A stretch of DNA of 64,000 bases from Nemertoderma westbladi (taxonomy: Eukaryota > Xenacoelomorpha > Nemertodermatida > Nemertodermatidae): NCBI GenBank assembly GCA_032718475.1, contig JAUCBJ010006680.1, forward strand, positions 1 through 64,000, in the 5' to 3' direction. Below are positions 33,083-44,336 of this stretch, piece after piece; positions within the stretch are counted from its first letter, which is position 1, and every line of letters begins with the position of its first letter. The position numbers and the translations under genes are program-made. Under the pieces are notes generated by a model. The model was not told the origin of the DNA. It ran no database searches and saw nothing but the letters and a program-made list of their open reading frames with translations.

Positions 33083-33669
33083 GTAGTTTCCAGGCCGTAG
33101 TATAATTAAAGAAGCACATTGTAACATATTTATTTAAATCCTTCCCGTTTCGTTTTCGCGCGGCGAAGCTGGAATGACCTTATAAATTTGTTACGGGTGG
33201 TCTGGCAACCGCTACTTATAATTAGGCCCTCGCTTTGGTTGCGCAGCCGAGCGAGGACCATTTCTCTTTGTATTTGTAGACAACGTATCGCGATACAACC
33301 CTAGCAGCACACACCCACGCCATATTATATATATTTGTTTCTAGCCAATTTGGTTATGTAGGTATCGTAATTGTATATAGTTTGTATTGAAACACGACCA
33401 TAATCATTTGTAACAATAAGTGTATATAATTTTAGAAATTACACAATATTTTAGAATTTTGATATCAAATAAGTAACTAATAATTACTGTTATACTGTAT
33501 ATTCGGTCCTTTTCATTAATTTCATGTCATTATTAACCAACTAACAAGATTGAGTTAAATATCGTCATCATTGTCAACTGTACTCTGCTTGTTAATTAAG
33601 TCACTACGACGTATACATAATAATAAATTTTGTTGCAGTAAAGGAAAAATAATATTTAATTAAAATAAA
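33083..33669 (+). other. BEL/Pao leader (primer-binding and untranslated region)
   Basis: The region between the 5' LTR and the first ATG should hold the primer-binding site and packaging signal. No clear tRNA 3'-end complement stands out directly after the LTR (GTAGTTTCCAGGCCG...). A GC-rich patch lies at 33148-33260. Confidence 0.5.
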
Positions 33670-34185
33670 ATGTCAGATCATTACGGTACTAGTGCTGCAT
33701 TGAGTTCCTCATGCGATTCGCAATCAGAAGATTTGTGCTGGGACGATGCTGCAATGGAACTCACCCCAGCAGAAAGGTCCCATTCAGATTCATTAGCAGC
33801 ATCTCAAACAGAACGTCAAGCTAATGGAATAGAGCAGCAGTGCTCTACAGTGTCTGTATCAGACACACAAAATCAACACCAAGACGACCCTAGGAATTTA
33901 TTCGAAACCAGACAGGCTCCCGACAATACCATGCTTCGAAGGTCTACCCGTCTACCAACCAGGAACTACAGCTCAGCTGTCAATCATGAGCTACAAGTTG
34001 CCATTCGAAGACGATTGGCAGCTTATAAAGGGAGCCTTACTCAACTTTATAAATCTGAACAGCGCCTGAGTCAGAGTGATTTATATTTAACCCCATTAGC
34101 TGTATTTAGAACGCATGTGCATAGCATGGAATTGAGCTGGAAAAATATAGAAAGAAGTTACAAAGCGTTGGTGACTATGTCTTGA
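33670..34185 (+). CDS. gag: BEL/Pao upstream gag frame (171 codons)
   Basis: The ATG at 33670 is in an AAAATAAAATG context and is the first good start after the LTR. The protein begins MSDHYGTSAALSSS, is polar and Ser/Gln-rich, then has a basic helical part (RRRLAAYKGSLTQLYKSEQR and FRTHVHSMELSWKNIERSYK). That resembles the N-terminal part of BEL Gag proteins, as in the start of the second BEL element (60405). It stops at TGA 34183-34185. The main gag-pol frame is open from 34175 in the +1 phase, so the two overlap by 11 bases. I infer that this is the true N-terminus of Gag, joined either by +1 frameshifting or, in an ancestral copy, without a shift. Confidence 0.7.
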   Translation: MSDHYGTSAALSSSCDSQSEDLCWDDAAMELTPAERSHSDSLAASQTERQANGIEQQCSTVSVSDTQNQHQDDPRNLFETRQAPDNTMLRRSTRLPTRNYSSAVNHELQVAIRRRLAAYKGSLTQLYKSEQRLSQSDLYLTPLAVFRTHVHSMELSWKNIERSYKALVTMS

Positions 34186-34258
34186 AGATGGGGATGATCG
34201 ATTAGCATTAGATTACGACCAAGATTTACAGATTGCTGAGAACAATTTTTTCCAACAC

Positions 34259-37200
34259 ATGCGAATCGCTGAGGAACTAAATGACCAGGCCCAAATTTCA
34301 CAGCAATCAAAAATTTTAAATGCAACCGTTTCAGTAACCAACCGGCCTCATATTCCACTTGTCACCGCTGTGGATACAATAAATGCAGTCCTTCCTGTAA
34401 CTGCTGATTTGGTCACAGCTGCCCTGGAACAATCTGGAATAAATTTACCCTACGATGGGTTATCCCCAGCAACAGCTCAATCAGCTGGTACTGTAGTAAT
34501 AGGAGAACGCCCCAAAGGCCAGAACACCCCCGCTAAAGCCTTATCCTTTATTCATGCAGGTACAGGTGTGAACGCAAGCACAGATCAACCCGAAACTCAG
34601 TTAAATAGAGATGTACATGGGTGGCTTAATTCGAATCACAATAACAGCCAGTCACAAATAAGTATACCCCTTGAGCCCAAATCTAAGGAATTCCAAAGGA
34701 TACAAGGTGAGTTCGATACTGCAGTGGCACAAGGAACCATTGAAAATTATTCTTATCGAACTCTAAAGGGTTTAAGACGAGAAAATGAATTACAAAATGA
34801 AATTGTCCCTAATGATTCCGTCTCCAATGTAGGAAGTAGGTATCATAAACGAGCTACTTCAAAGGCATCATCCAAGGTGTCACGAGTCACCCAATCTGAA
34901 ACTGGAAGGTCTAACATTATGGCTGCCCGCAGAGAAGCTGAGCTTCTATCTTTAAAAGCAGAGATGGGGAAGGAGGCAGAAGAGATGAAACTTCTTGAGC
35001 AAAGCAGACTCGATGCTCACCGCGCTGAGCATGAGCATCAAGAGCGAGCATTAAAGGTGAAAGTAAAGTTACAGGAAGCTAATGACAATGCAAAATTAGC
35101 CAGGGCCAGATTAAAATTATTGGAACGGGATGCTGTATTAAGGGATTTCGCCCAAAATAAATCTGGGGAAAAAATTCAGGAAACAAAAAATTCGCGAATA
35201 TCGATAGACCCTGATGTTCCATGTGCCAATGCAAGTATTTCTATTAGTGACAACATTAATGTGATACCGGTACCTGTTAGTAGTGTTAGTGTTAGTAGAG
35301 TGCAAATGGAGCGGAGTGCTGAAGTACCAAATGGACGTATGGGTGGAAGTGGAGTTGGTACACCTGTTCGTGCGACTGTTGAAGTGTGTAATGCAGCCAG
35401 TGGAAAAAGTAATGTACCGAAATTTATGTTAGTGGATAATGGTGTAGCAGGTACTAGTTACATTAGCCCTAGTTATCAACCCAAAAATGATCCTAATGTT
35501 TTAGATAAAATTTCAAAATATCAGCCATCTAATGTTAATGAAAATGAATCAGTTCAGCTTGATAATGATGCTTCGGTGTCTATCGATGTTCATAATTGCC
35601 AAAATAAAGCCACTGCAGTAAACCGAACTGCACCTCACTCTGGGAATGTCAGTACATTCCCCGATACTGTAGGAAATTCCAAAGATCACTCTATAAAATT
35701 GACTGAGCATGAGCTTGAACAGCCCAAAATGGATAACTTAGAGCCGAGATTACACATTCAAGCGAAAGGTGGGTCAGTGTCTTTGGGCCACACGCAGTCG
35801 ACACCTGGCCTAAAAGTGAAATCGATGAGAGTGGCACGGTACCATACATCCTACTCAGATGCACCACAGCATAACTGTTTTGAATATGTTGATACTCCTG
35901 TAAAGCATTCAAACTTTATTGCATCTACAGCAAGGTCATTGAACCCAATTAAACGACCAGTAACTGGAAGGGCAGCCGAACTTGACACAATTATTGAAGA
36001 GAAACAAGATGGCAATGACCAGGAATGTGCTGCATGCTTGCAAGGAGGGCCTCTTGCAGCAGTACACTACAACCCACGTGGCACCCCATATCATTTGCAA
36101 GCTGGCCCAAATCCAATAGCCATTCCACACCCTGTACCAGTGTTTAAATCTCGTATCCAACCACCATTCCTACCTCGACCATACGGGAGCAATGGCATAA
36201 GAGCAACTCAGGAGCATTCCTTGGTAAAACCCCCTTTAGTGCCTACTCCCATTTATGTACCTGCAAAGCAGACTACAGAATTATCAACTGTGCTTAATCC
36301 TGCAGCCATCGTCAGCCCAGTGCTGTCTGAGCCAGAACCTATATATATTAGTTGCAATTCACAAAGACAGGTCACAAACGTTTACTCTCCGGAACAACAA
36401 CAACCACAGAATATGTTCGAACCCGATGATCACAAGCAGTCAGTTACCATGGCAACACAAACAGAATCTCATGGTAGGAAAGCGAGTGGAGAACAAGACA
36501 GAAATTACAACAAAGTAATTATTTCCAGTCCTAGAAAGATAACCAAAGTAAGAGAACATGAGGTGGATACAGATATGCCTGACGAACCTGAACATTCAAG
36601 TTCCAGAAACAATGAAATATGTGACAGTAGGGTAAGAGGTCGGCTAATTTCTAAGGCTGATACTATTCTAGCTCAGATTCTGGGTACACACAACGATTCG
36701 AACTCTAATTCAATCCTTGGCACTGGCGCAGTTACAAATAATGTAGGACAGTCAACAACTACAGAATCAGTTTGGAAAAATGTTGTTATGCGTTTAACAT
36801 TGCCACCACAAATTCCAGAACCATTCACTGGTAATCCTATTGAGTTTGTCAGCTTCATTCAAACCTTTTATGACAGAGTTCATGTCCATGACATTACAGA
36901 CTCTGAAAGACTTAATTACCTGTTACAATATACCCGTGGAACACCACATACTGCTATACGGAAGGTGAAAGGGCTGCAGTCTGGATATGCTAAAGCCTTG
37001 GAAATACTAAATGACCGTTATGGAAATTCATTACAAATAGTTGATAAGACAATATCCCAACTCGTTGATATCTCTCGCCTGGGTGATAATGATATCATTG
37101 GATTGAGAGAATTGGCTGATAACCTCATGCAAGCAACACAGTTATTGGAACAAATGGGACGGTCTAATGAAATGAATAGTGTAGAGCATATGAAAAGAAT

Positions 37201-40200
37201 AATAAGTGTCTGCCCCACTCATGTGCAGTATAAATGGCAAAAACGTGTTCATGAATTAAAAATGATCCATAATAGACAACCAACTTTCAATGATGTAGTA
37301 CAGCATATTGAATGGTCAGCAGGAGTGTCCTGTAACTCAGTATTTAAAGTCAATAGAAAGGCTATCGAAGATTCCACATCATCATCTCAAGGATATGGCA
37401 AGGGCCAGAACAAGGATCGGGGAGGCAATAATAAAACAACATTTCGTCCACCAAATGATGGATCACAACACAATTCCTTTGAGAATTTGCCAGGGAGGCT
37501 GGGATTTCCACAACATCCCCGTGCAACCATGTTACTCACTGATACCCATTACGGAAATACCAATCAACAATACTATGGAGCAAATCAAGGCTACACCCAT
37601 ATGTCAGAAAATGGACCATATCCTTTGCATCATGTTGCACCACCACCTTTATCAAATCCAGACTATCAGCCACTGACGGCACGATTTCAATCTCCAATGC
37701 AACTACAACAAACCTATCGTAAACCTGTATTAAACCCAAATAAACAGCAACAACCCAATAAGAATCATACAAATCCAACAGGTCCATCTATAGTCAGACC
37801 TTTCAAGGAGGCAGCATACAAGTGCATTTACTGTGGTGGAATTGGTCACCGAATATATTCATGTGGATCCTTCATGAAACTGAACCTAGGGGAAAGGCAG
37901 AAACATGTTGAAAGCAACAATTGGTGCACTAATTGTCTAGGAATGCACCTCACAGAAAAATGTCAGTCGAAAGCAACATGCACAAAATGTGGTATAAACC
38001 ACCATACTCTACTCCACCCACTGAGCAGTACACCAGCTCATCAATCAATGCATCCTAAGCCACGGGAAGGTGAAATTGGTCTTCTTGTAAATACAGAATA
38101 TCTGGAGGGAGCTATGGTACCAGTTATTCCTGTACTGATTAAGTTTATGGATAGAATTCCTATCACTACCTTCGCCATACTGGATGGAGGATCTACCACC
38201 TGTTTCTTGGATAAAGGAGTAGTGGATTTGATGAACCTTCCATCAGAAAAAAGGTTCATAAAAGTAAATACATTATTAGAAAATGGTGTTCTTGTCGAAA
38301 TAGCTAGAACTCAGTGTACAATAAGCGCTATGCTACCGGGATATCATGGAGAACTAGTTATGAACAATATGAATGTTCACGAAAGCATGCATTTTGACAC
38401 ACAATTACCTGACTCAAGGATGATTGATTGGCCCCATTTTTATAACATTAGAGATAAATTAGACTACCCACCTGTCGATGTTCATAAGATTTCTGTGATT
38501 TTGGGAAGCAATGTACCAGCAGCACACATACGGACTGCACAGTGCTGGGGGAGTGATGTGAATAAACAACCCTTTGCGATAGAAGGCATATTTGGATGGT
38601 GTGTGACTGGTCCTAGACTTTGCTATATAGAGGAGTCCATGCAAGCCTGTGTGGGGGAAGTGATGGACAACCCTTCACTAATAGAAACATTGAACAAACC
38701 AATATACGATCCAATAAATTATCCGATAAGTACCGATCCTGATAATGATCTTTACACACAGTTGGCACACTTTTGGAGCCAAGAGGGACAAGGCTTTACA
38801 ACACCTGAAGGTAAGGTGTACAAAACTGAAAGTGATAAGAGAGCTATAAATCTCCTAGAGAAGGCCGTACTTTTGCCAACTGGGCATTACCAGGTACCAC
38901 TGTTATTCAAACATGAAGACCGACAGTTAATAAATAACAAACCACTCGCTATTGCAAGATTGAAAAGTCTGACAAAAAGATTTGCCACAAACCCAGGAAG
39001 AGAGAACGAGTACAGAGAAATTTTGGAGGATTATATAGCAAAAGGTTATGCTAGAAAGTTAGAGACTGAGGAGCTTGCAGATGATCATAATGCATATTAT
39101 CTCCCTCATCACTATGTAGTAAATCCAAATAAAGATAAGATTCGAATTGTGTTCGATGCAGCTGCAACATACAAAGGAATGTCTTTGAACTCACAACTTC
39201 TGGAAGGACCAAATGCTACCAACGACCTATTAGGCGTACTGATGAGATTTAGGCAGGATAAAATTGCATTTTCCTGTGACATTGAATGTATGTTCTATCA
39301 AGTAAACACGACTGAAGAAGATTCTAATAGCCTAAGATTCTTATGGTATGACAAGGATTCAAAGAAACGCGATCCTGATGTATACAAAATGGTTGTTCAG
39401 ATATTTGGAGCACGTTCATCCCCATGTTCCGCCTGCTCAATGGTGCGAAAGACCGCGAAAGATAATATTCAAGACTTCTCCCCACAAGTAATAAAGACTA
39501 TACTTAGTGGTTTTTATGTCGATGATGGGATGAAATCGACTGGATCAGTTAATGAAGCTTATGAGATCGCAACTGGTTTAATCGAATGCTTGAAGAAAGG
39601 TGGTTTTAATCTAACAAAATTTAAAAGCAATTCGCGGGAACTTCTTGATAAGCTTCCACAAACGAAGAGAGCTGACCCAAACCTAGACCTTGACCTCGAC
39701 AAACTCCCTACAACCCGGGCATTAGGTGTTAAGTGGGACACGGAGGCAGATACCTTCAGTATTAAAGTCAGCCCAAGAAAGTTTCCAACTACAAAACGGA
39801 ATTGTTTATCTAGTTTGGCATCTATTTATGACAAATTAGGATTAGTTGCTCCTGTATTACTTATCGGCAAGAGATTTATGCGGGAGTTGTCCATATCAAC
39901 CCCTAGCTGGGATACCCAATTGGATGTTGAGTTTCTTACACGTTGGAACGAATGGAGTCGCCAGTTGGACTGTTTGAACGAACTCTCATTACCCCGTGCT
40001 TATTTTTCGAATCGCTTGAGTTCAGATCGCATAGAACTCCATATATTTTGTGATGCCTGTGAGACTGGATTAGGAGCTGTTGCATACCTGCGTCAACTTA
40101 GGAGAGCTTTGACAGAAGAAACACCAAATACCATTATCAATGAAAGTTGCAAACAACCGCAATATGAAGTATCGACAGCATTTGTACTGGCAAAAACCAG

Positions 40201-42505
40201 AACTGCGCGAAAGAAGTTTGTTTCTATACCCCGAAAGGAGTTGCAATCTTGTGTTCTTGCCACTAGAATGTCAATCATAATACATGATGAAGTAGAACTA
40301 TTTATAAATGCGACACATTTTTGGAGTGATTCCAGAACGTCGTTACAATACATAGCAAACCAGGATAAAAGGTATCCAACCTACATAATTAATAGAGTCG
40401 GTGAAATCGTCGAGAGTACTAATCCAAATCAATGGCATCATGTGAAGGGAATAGACAATGTAGCTGACATGGCCAGTCGTGGGGCGTTCCCACTAGACTT
40501 CATTGATAAGTTTGACCTATGGTCAAAAGGACCCCAATTCTTACAAACTGATGAACTAGAATGGCCAAATGCTACTCAGCAATATACTGGTAAGGACTTG
40601 GATCCTACTGCTGAAATAAAATCTAAACGCAAAGTTAATGACATGGGCCCACGAGACGATGTAGAACCTATCCCTACTAGTTCGATAGACTATGCACAAT
40701 TACATTCAATTGATGTGATGATAACAATCGAAACACCTACAAATACCACAAATCTGTTACTAGACAAGCTGCTTTCATATTATGGAGATTGGATTCCTTT
40801 GATTAGAACTGTTGCTTGGTTGGTGCGTTTTAAAATGTGGTATATTCGCTCATTTCGCTTAAGACGTAGTCTTAAGCAAAGGTTAATACCAAAGAAGAAG
40901 ATTAAGGTACTACCGAAATCATTATGTTCTAATGCAAAGTCAGTCAATGATAAAGAAGGAACAGTGAAGCCTGTGAACAAACCCAAGAAAAAACAAACGA
41001 TACAGGTTGTGAAACGCGATGTGTTAAACTCTCTGCCAAAACCAGCACCAAAATCACAGTATCCTCTAACATTAGCCGAGGTGCAGGATGCACGTGTCCT
41101 TGTATTGAAATATTCACAACAAAAGACATATCCAACTGAACTAGCAAGTTTGAAAGTGAACAAACCCATACACAGAAACAGCAACATATTTAAGTTATGT
41201 CCTTTTCTAGGAGAGGATGGCGTAATACGTATGAACAGCCGATTGGTGAAGACACCAACAAACCCTGATATGGCACAACCCATAATCCTATCCTCCAGTT
41301 GCCCAGTGACCAGGTTGATAGTGAGGTATACACATTCAGAGAACATGCACACAGGCAGAGATCATACTTTGGCGATAGTAAGACAAATTTATTGGATTGT
41401 GGGGGGACCTTCTTTGGTAAAACGTATTGTATCCAGATGTGTACCCTGCAAAGTTCGCAACCCAACTCCACTTAACCAAATAATGGCACCTCTACCCATC
41501 GATCGCATTACAGCATTTGAACCCTGCTTTACCTACACTGGTGTTGATTATTGGGGATTTATGCTTGTACAACAGGGCAGAAGATCTGTGAAGATGTGGG
41601 GCGTAATTTTTACTTGCCTAGTCTCTCGAGCCGTTGCACTAGACTTAGCGGAAGATCTATCTGCAAGCACATTCATAAACTGCTTCCGTAGATTTGTCTG
41701 CCAATATGGAAATGTAAAACTACTCAGATCCGACAATGGAACAAATTTCGTCGGAGCCGAAACCGAATTATCTGACGCAATCGACCACTGGGACGTTTCA
41801 CGAATTCAACACAACTTAGGCCCTCAAACGAAATTCGAGTTCCAAGTACCTTATGCACCTCACACATCTGGAGTTTGGGAACGATTGAATCGGCCTGCTA
41901 AGGATGCTTTACGTGTTGCCCTAGGAAACAAGCTAGTCACCGAAGGCGTAGTGAGAACAGCACTCGCTGAGGCAGCAAGAATTATGAACTCAAGACCGCT
42001 CTGTAAAGTAACAGATGATCCGACTGCCGACCAGGTACTGACACCAAACGACTTGTTATTACGTAAGATAGTTTCACCTTGCCCTGGGGTATATGAGGAG
42101 GGTGATATATATTGTCGAAAGACCTGGAAGCAGGCACAGGCATTGACTGAAATATTCTGGGATAGATGGCTTCTAGAATACTTACCGCTGTTGCGAGAAA
42201 GACAAAAGTGGTTCACTAAGAAAAGAAACCTACAACCAGGCGACCTTGTACTTCAAATGACAGACACAAAGAATAGACGAACGTGGATCACCGGGGTGAT
42301 AGACTCTGTAAATCTAGGATCCGACGGTTGTGTTAGATCAGCACAAGTTAGGTGTGGCGGCACAATCTACTCTAGACATGTCACAAAGCTATGCTTGCTC
42401 GAGGCGACAATTACAGAGGAAGAAACTGACGCAAAACGAGCAAATGAGGACTCAGCAGATTCGTCTGACATTGCTCACGATAATAATATGAACGCAATTC
42501 AATAG
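34259..42505 (+). CDS. gag-pol: BEL/Pao Gag-Pol polyprotein (2748 codons)
   Basis: One uninterrupted frame covers the whole element; it is open from 34175, and 34259 is its first ATG. By residue, a Lys/Glu-rich coiled coil lies at about 220-292 and a Pao gag domain (DUF1759-like: IPEPFTGNPIEFVSFIQTFY) at 850-1010. Zinc knuckles near 1189 read CIYCGGIGHRIYSC (CX2CX4HX4C), followed by CTNC and CTKC. An aspartic protease site lies near 1303 (ILDGGSTTCF). RT spans about 1600-1830, with FSCDIECMFYQV and YVDDGMKS. RNase H spans about 1925-2075 (FCDACETGLG, ELQSC, WSDSRT, NVADMASRG). The integrase H2C2 finger is near 2358-2400, with catalytic Asp in GVDYWG (about 2428), Asp in RSDNGTNF (about 2491) and Glu in GVWERL (about 2541). 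A DUF5641-like C-terminus follows. All catalytic residues are present. The gag part is unusually long. It is probably still functional or very recently so. Confidence 0.95.
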   Translation: MRIAEELNDQAQISQQSKILNATVSVTNRPHIPLVTAVDTINAVLPVTADLVTAALEQSGINLPYDGLSPATAQSAGTVVIGERPKGQNTPAKALSFIHAGTGVNASTDQPETQLNRDVHGWLNSNHNNSQSQISIPLEPKSKEFQRIQGEFDTAVAQGTIENYSYRTLKGLRRENELQNEIVPNDSVSNVGSRYHKRATSKASSKVSRVTQSETGRSNIMAARREAELLSLKAEMGKEAEEMKLLEQSRLDAHRAEHEHQERALKVKVKLQEANDNAKLARARLKLLERDAVLRDFAQNKSGEKIQETKNSRISIDPDVPCANASISISDNINVIPVPVSSVSVSRVQMERSAEVPNGRMGGSGVGTPVRATVEVCNAASGKSNVPKFMLVDNGVAGTSYISPSYQPKNDPNVLDKISKYQPSNVNENESVQLDNDASVSIDVHNCQNKATAVNRTAPHSGNVSTFPDTVGNSKDHSIKLTEHELEQPKMDNLEPRLHIQAKGGSVSLGHTQSTPGLKVKSMRVARYHTSYSDAPQHNCFEYVDTPVKHSNFIASTARSLNPIKRPVTGRAAELDTIIEEKQDGNDQECAACLQGGPLAAVHYNPRGTPYHLQAGPNPIAIPHPVPVFKSRIQPPFLPRPYGSNGIRATQEHSLVKPPLVPTPIYVPAKQTTELSTVLNPAAIVSPVLSEPEPIYISCNSQRQVTNVYSPEQQQPQNMFEPDDHKQSVTMATQTESHGRKASGEQDRNYNKVIISSPRKITKVREHEVDTDMPDEPEHSSSRNNEICDSRVRGRLISKADTILAQILGTHNDSNSNSILGTGAVTNNVGQSTTTESVWKNVVMRLTLPPQIPEPFTGNPIEFVSFIQTFYDRVHVHDITDSERLNYLLQYTRGTPHTAIRKVKGLQSGYAKALEILNDRYGNSLQIVDKTISQLVDISRLGDNDIIGLRELADNLMQATQLLEQMGRSNEMNSVEHMKRIISVCPTHVQYKWQKRVHELKMIHNRQPTFNDVVQHIEWSAGVSCNSVFKVNRKAIEDSTSSSQGYGKGQNKDRGGNNKTTFRPPNDGSQHNSFENLPGRLGFPQHPRATMLLTDTHYGNTNQQYYGANQGYTHMSENGPYPLHHVAPPPLSNPDYQPLTARFQSPMQLQQTYRKPVLNPNKQQQPNKNHTNPTGPSIVRPFKEAAYKCIYCGGIGHRIYSCGSFMKLNLGERQKHVESNNWCTNCLGMHLTEKCQSKATCTKCGINHHTLLHPLSSTPAHQSMHPKPREGEIGLLVNTEYLEGAMVPVIPVLIKFMDRIPITTFAILDGGSTTCFLDKGVVDLMNLPSEKRFIKVNTLLENGVLVEIARTQCTISAMLPGYHGELVMNNMNVHESMHFDTQLPDSRMIDWPHFYNIRDKLDYPPVDVHKISVILGSNVPAAHIRTAQCWGSDVNKQPFAIEGIFGWCVTGPRLCYIEESMQACVGEVMDNPSLIETLNKPIYDPINYPISTDPDNDLYTQLAHFWSQEGQGFTTPEGKVYKTESDKRAINLLEKAVLLPTGHYQVPLLFKHEDRQLINNKPLAIARLKSLTKRFATNPGRENEYREILEDYIAKGYARKLETEELADDHNAYYLPHHYVVNPNKDKIRIVFDAAATYKGMSLNSQLLEGPNATNDLLGVLMRFRQDKIAFSCDIECMFYQVNTTEEDSNSLRFLWYDKDSKKRDPDVYKMVVQIFGARSSPCSACSMVRKTAKDNIQDFSPQVIKTILSGFYVDDGMKSTGSVNEAYEIATGLIECLKKGGFNLTKFKSNSRELLDKLPQTKRADPNLDLDLDKLPTTRALGVKWDTEADTFSIKVSPRKFPTTKRNCLSSLASIYDKLGLVAPVLLIGKRFMRELSISTPSWDTQLDVEFLTRWNEWSRQLDCLNELSLPRAYFSNRLSSDRIELHIFCDACETGLGAVAYLRQLRRALTEETPNTIINESCKQPQYEVSTAFVLAKTRTARKKFVSIPRKELQSCVLATRMSIIIHDEVELFINATHFWSDSRTSLQYIANQDKRYPTYIINRVGEIVESTNPNQWHHVKGIDNVADMASRGAFPLDFIDKFDLWSKGPQFLQTDELEWPNATQQYTGKDLDPTAEIKSKRKVNDMGPRDDVEPIPTSSIDYAQLHSIDVMITIETPTNTTNLLLDKLLSYYGDWIPLIRTVAWLVRFKMWYIRSFRLRRSLKQRLIPKKKIKVLPKSLCSNAKSVNDKEGTVKPVNKPKKKQTIQVVKRDVLNSLPKPAPKSQYPLTLAEVQDARVLVLKYSQQKTYPTELASLKVNKPIHRNSNIFKLCPFLGEDGVIRMNSRLVKTPTNPDMAQPIILSSSCPVTRLIVRYTHSENMHTGRDHTLAIVRQIYWIVGGPSLVKRIVSRCVPCKVRNPTPLNQIMAPLPIDRITAFEPCFTYTGVDYWGFMLVQQGRRSVKMWGVIFTCLVSRAVALDLAEDLSASTFINCFRRFVCQYGNVKLLRSDNGTNFVGAETELSDAIDHWDVSRIQHNLGPQTKFEFQVPYAPHTSGVWERLNRPAKDALRVALGNKLVTEGVVRTALAEAARIMNSRPLCKVTDDPTADQVLTPNDLLLRKIVSPCPGVYEEGDIYCRKTWKQAQALTEIFWDRWLLEYLPLLRERQKWFTKKRNLQPGDLVLQMTDTKNRRTWITGVIDSVNLGSDGCVRSAQVRCGGTIYSRHVTKLCLLEATITEEETDAKRANEDSADSSDIAHDNNMNAIQ

Positions 42506-43184
42506 TATGATAATTCAATTAAACTCTGCCTTATTATGTACGTAATGGAAGTTTTGTACCATCAACCCTTGAAGTAATTAATTAAACTCTGCCTTATTAT
42601 GTACGTAATGGAAGTTGTGTACTATCAACCCTTGAAGTATTGAAGTAATTAATTAAACTCTGCGTTATTATGTAATTAATGGATTTATGTAGCATCAACC
42701 CTAGAAGTAGAAGGTTTCGTTCGAATAGATCTAGAATAATTTATATGTACTGGCAACTCCGGAATTAAAGAAGACTAACTTATATTTAGTGACTTTATTA
42801 ATGATACTCTACGCTGGCGAATAAAGTAATATAATACGCTGGCGAATAAAGTAATATAATACGCTGGCGAATAAAGTAATATATGTAATAATACGTATGT
42901 TATGTATAATGACGAATATGTATGGCATTGGACCTCTCCACTAAATGGATTTTAGAACTGTAATAATGTAATGTGGATATTAGTATCACCGAGTGACAAC
43001 GACTGGGATGATATGAATTTATTATGGAAATGTAATAATAATTATTTCTTTGTTTATTTCCAAAGTTATTACATCAAATTATATCTCATTCTACTCTACA
43101 CTAGTCAACTTAAAGGAGATACGCCGAACTACGCATGGACGAACGACAATCAACTCCTTTAGATTCACGCCGCCTCCAACGCTT
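42506..43184. repeat. BEL/Pao 3' region, short tandem repeats
   Basis: After the pol stop, three copies of a block with ATTAAACTCTGCCTTATTAT lie at 42515-42710. Three copies of a 25-bp unit containing ACGCTGGCGAATAAAGTAAT follow at about 42811-42885. No env-like protein is encoded; the only open frame (42971-43162) is short and featureless. Confidence 0.85.
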
Positions 43185-43790
43185 AATTATCCTTAGTCCT
43201 GGGTCGACTTCAGCCTGGGTCTACTCGAATTATCCTTAGCCCTGGGTCGACTTCAGCCTGGGTCTACTCGAATTATCCTTAGTCCTGGGTCGACTTCAGC
43301 CTGGGTCTACTCGAATTATCCTTAGTCCTGGGTCGACTTCAGCCTGGGTCTACTCGAATTATCCTTAGCCCTGGGTCGACTTCAGCCTGGGTCTACTCGA
43401 ATTATCCTTAGTCCTGGGTCGACTTCAGCCTGGGTCTACTCGAATTATCCTTAGTCCTGGGTCGACTTCAGCCTGGGTCTACTCGAATTATCCTTAGTCC
43501 TGGGTCGACTTCACCCTGGGTCTACTCGAATTATCCTTAGTCCTGGGTCGACTTTAGCTTGGGTCTACTTGAATTATCCTTAGTCCTGGGTCGACTTCAG
43601 CCTGGGTCTACTTGAATTATTATCCTTAGTCCTGGGTCGACTTCAGCCTGGGTCTACTCGAATTATCCTTAGTCCTGGGTCGACTTCAGCCTGGGTCTAC
43701 TCGAATTATCCTTAGTCCTGGGTCGACTTCAGCCTGGGTCTACTTGAATTATCCTTAGCCCTGGGTCGATTTCAGCCTGGGTCTTTCAAA
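43185..43790. repeat. 43-bp minisatellite inside the BEL/Pao element (about 14 units)
   Basis: The unit contains TCCTTAGTCCTGGGTCGACT and CAGCCTGGGTCTACTCGAAT. Most units are identical, with TAGCCCTG and CTTGAATT variants. One unit has a small insertion (GAATTATTATCC near 43615). It lies between pol and the 3' LTR. Confidence 0.95.
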
Positions 43791-44305
43791 TATAACAGCC
43801 ATATGGGTCAGATATAGTTGGTTGGCTCGGTGTATAAATATCGAATCACATACAGCTTGTGGTTAGCGGTTAAGTGGTGCGTTAATTCGTTTCATTTCGG
43901 CAGATATTCACTTAACTATTGAGTTAAAAGGACATCAATAACTCGATGTATCAACTTCGAAGGAACACTATGAGTAGCTATTTGATTATTTTTTGATTAC
44001 TATTTGATTCGTTGACCTGATTTGTACTGTACGGCACTATTATTATAAATAACTTAATCAGTAATCTTTGTACGTTATATAGTTCACTTAATCTCGTATA
44101 TTAAATGTCCCAACAGCTCCTGTTGAATTTTATCAAATTTAATAAATCTAACATTATTTTATTGTTTAAAACTTATTGCAGCGACAGTGAGAATTTCAAT
44201 GTATATCTGAATTAATTATTTTTATTATTAAAAGTTATAGGTAGTGTGCTAGGTAAAATATAGTTATAAGTATTCATAAAGTGCAAGCTTTCCTTCCCTA
44301 TTGGT

Positions 44306-44336
<31 letters not shown>

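Noticed and set aside
32795-33100. 101-codon open frame in the LTR (and its copy at 45369-45725)
   Set aside because: It lies in the promoter/R-U5 part of both LTRs, has no recognised domain, and its end differs between copies only because the flanks differ.
42971-43162. Env-like gene downstream of BEL pol
   Set aside because: It has only 63 codons, with no signal peptide, glycosylation pattern or membrane anchor that I can identify.
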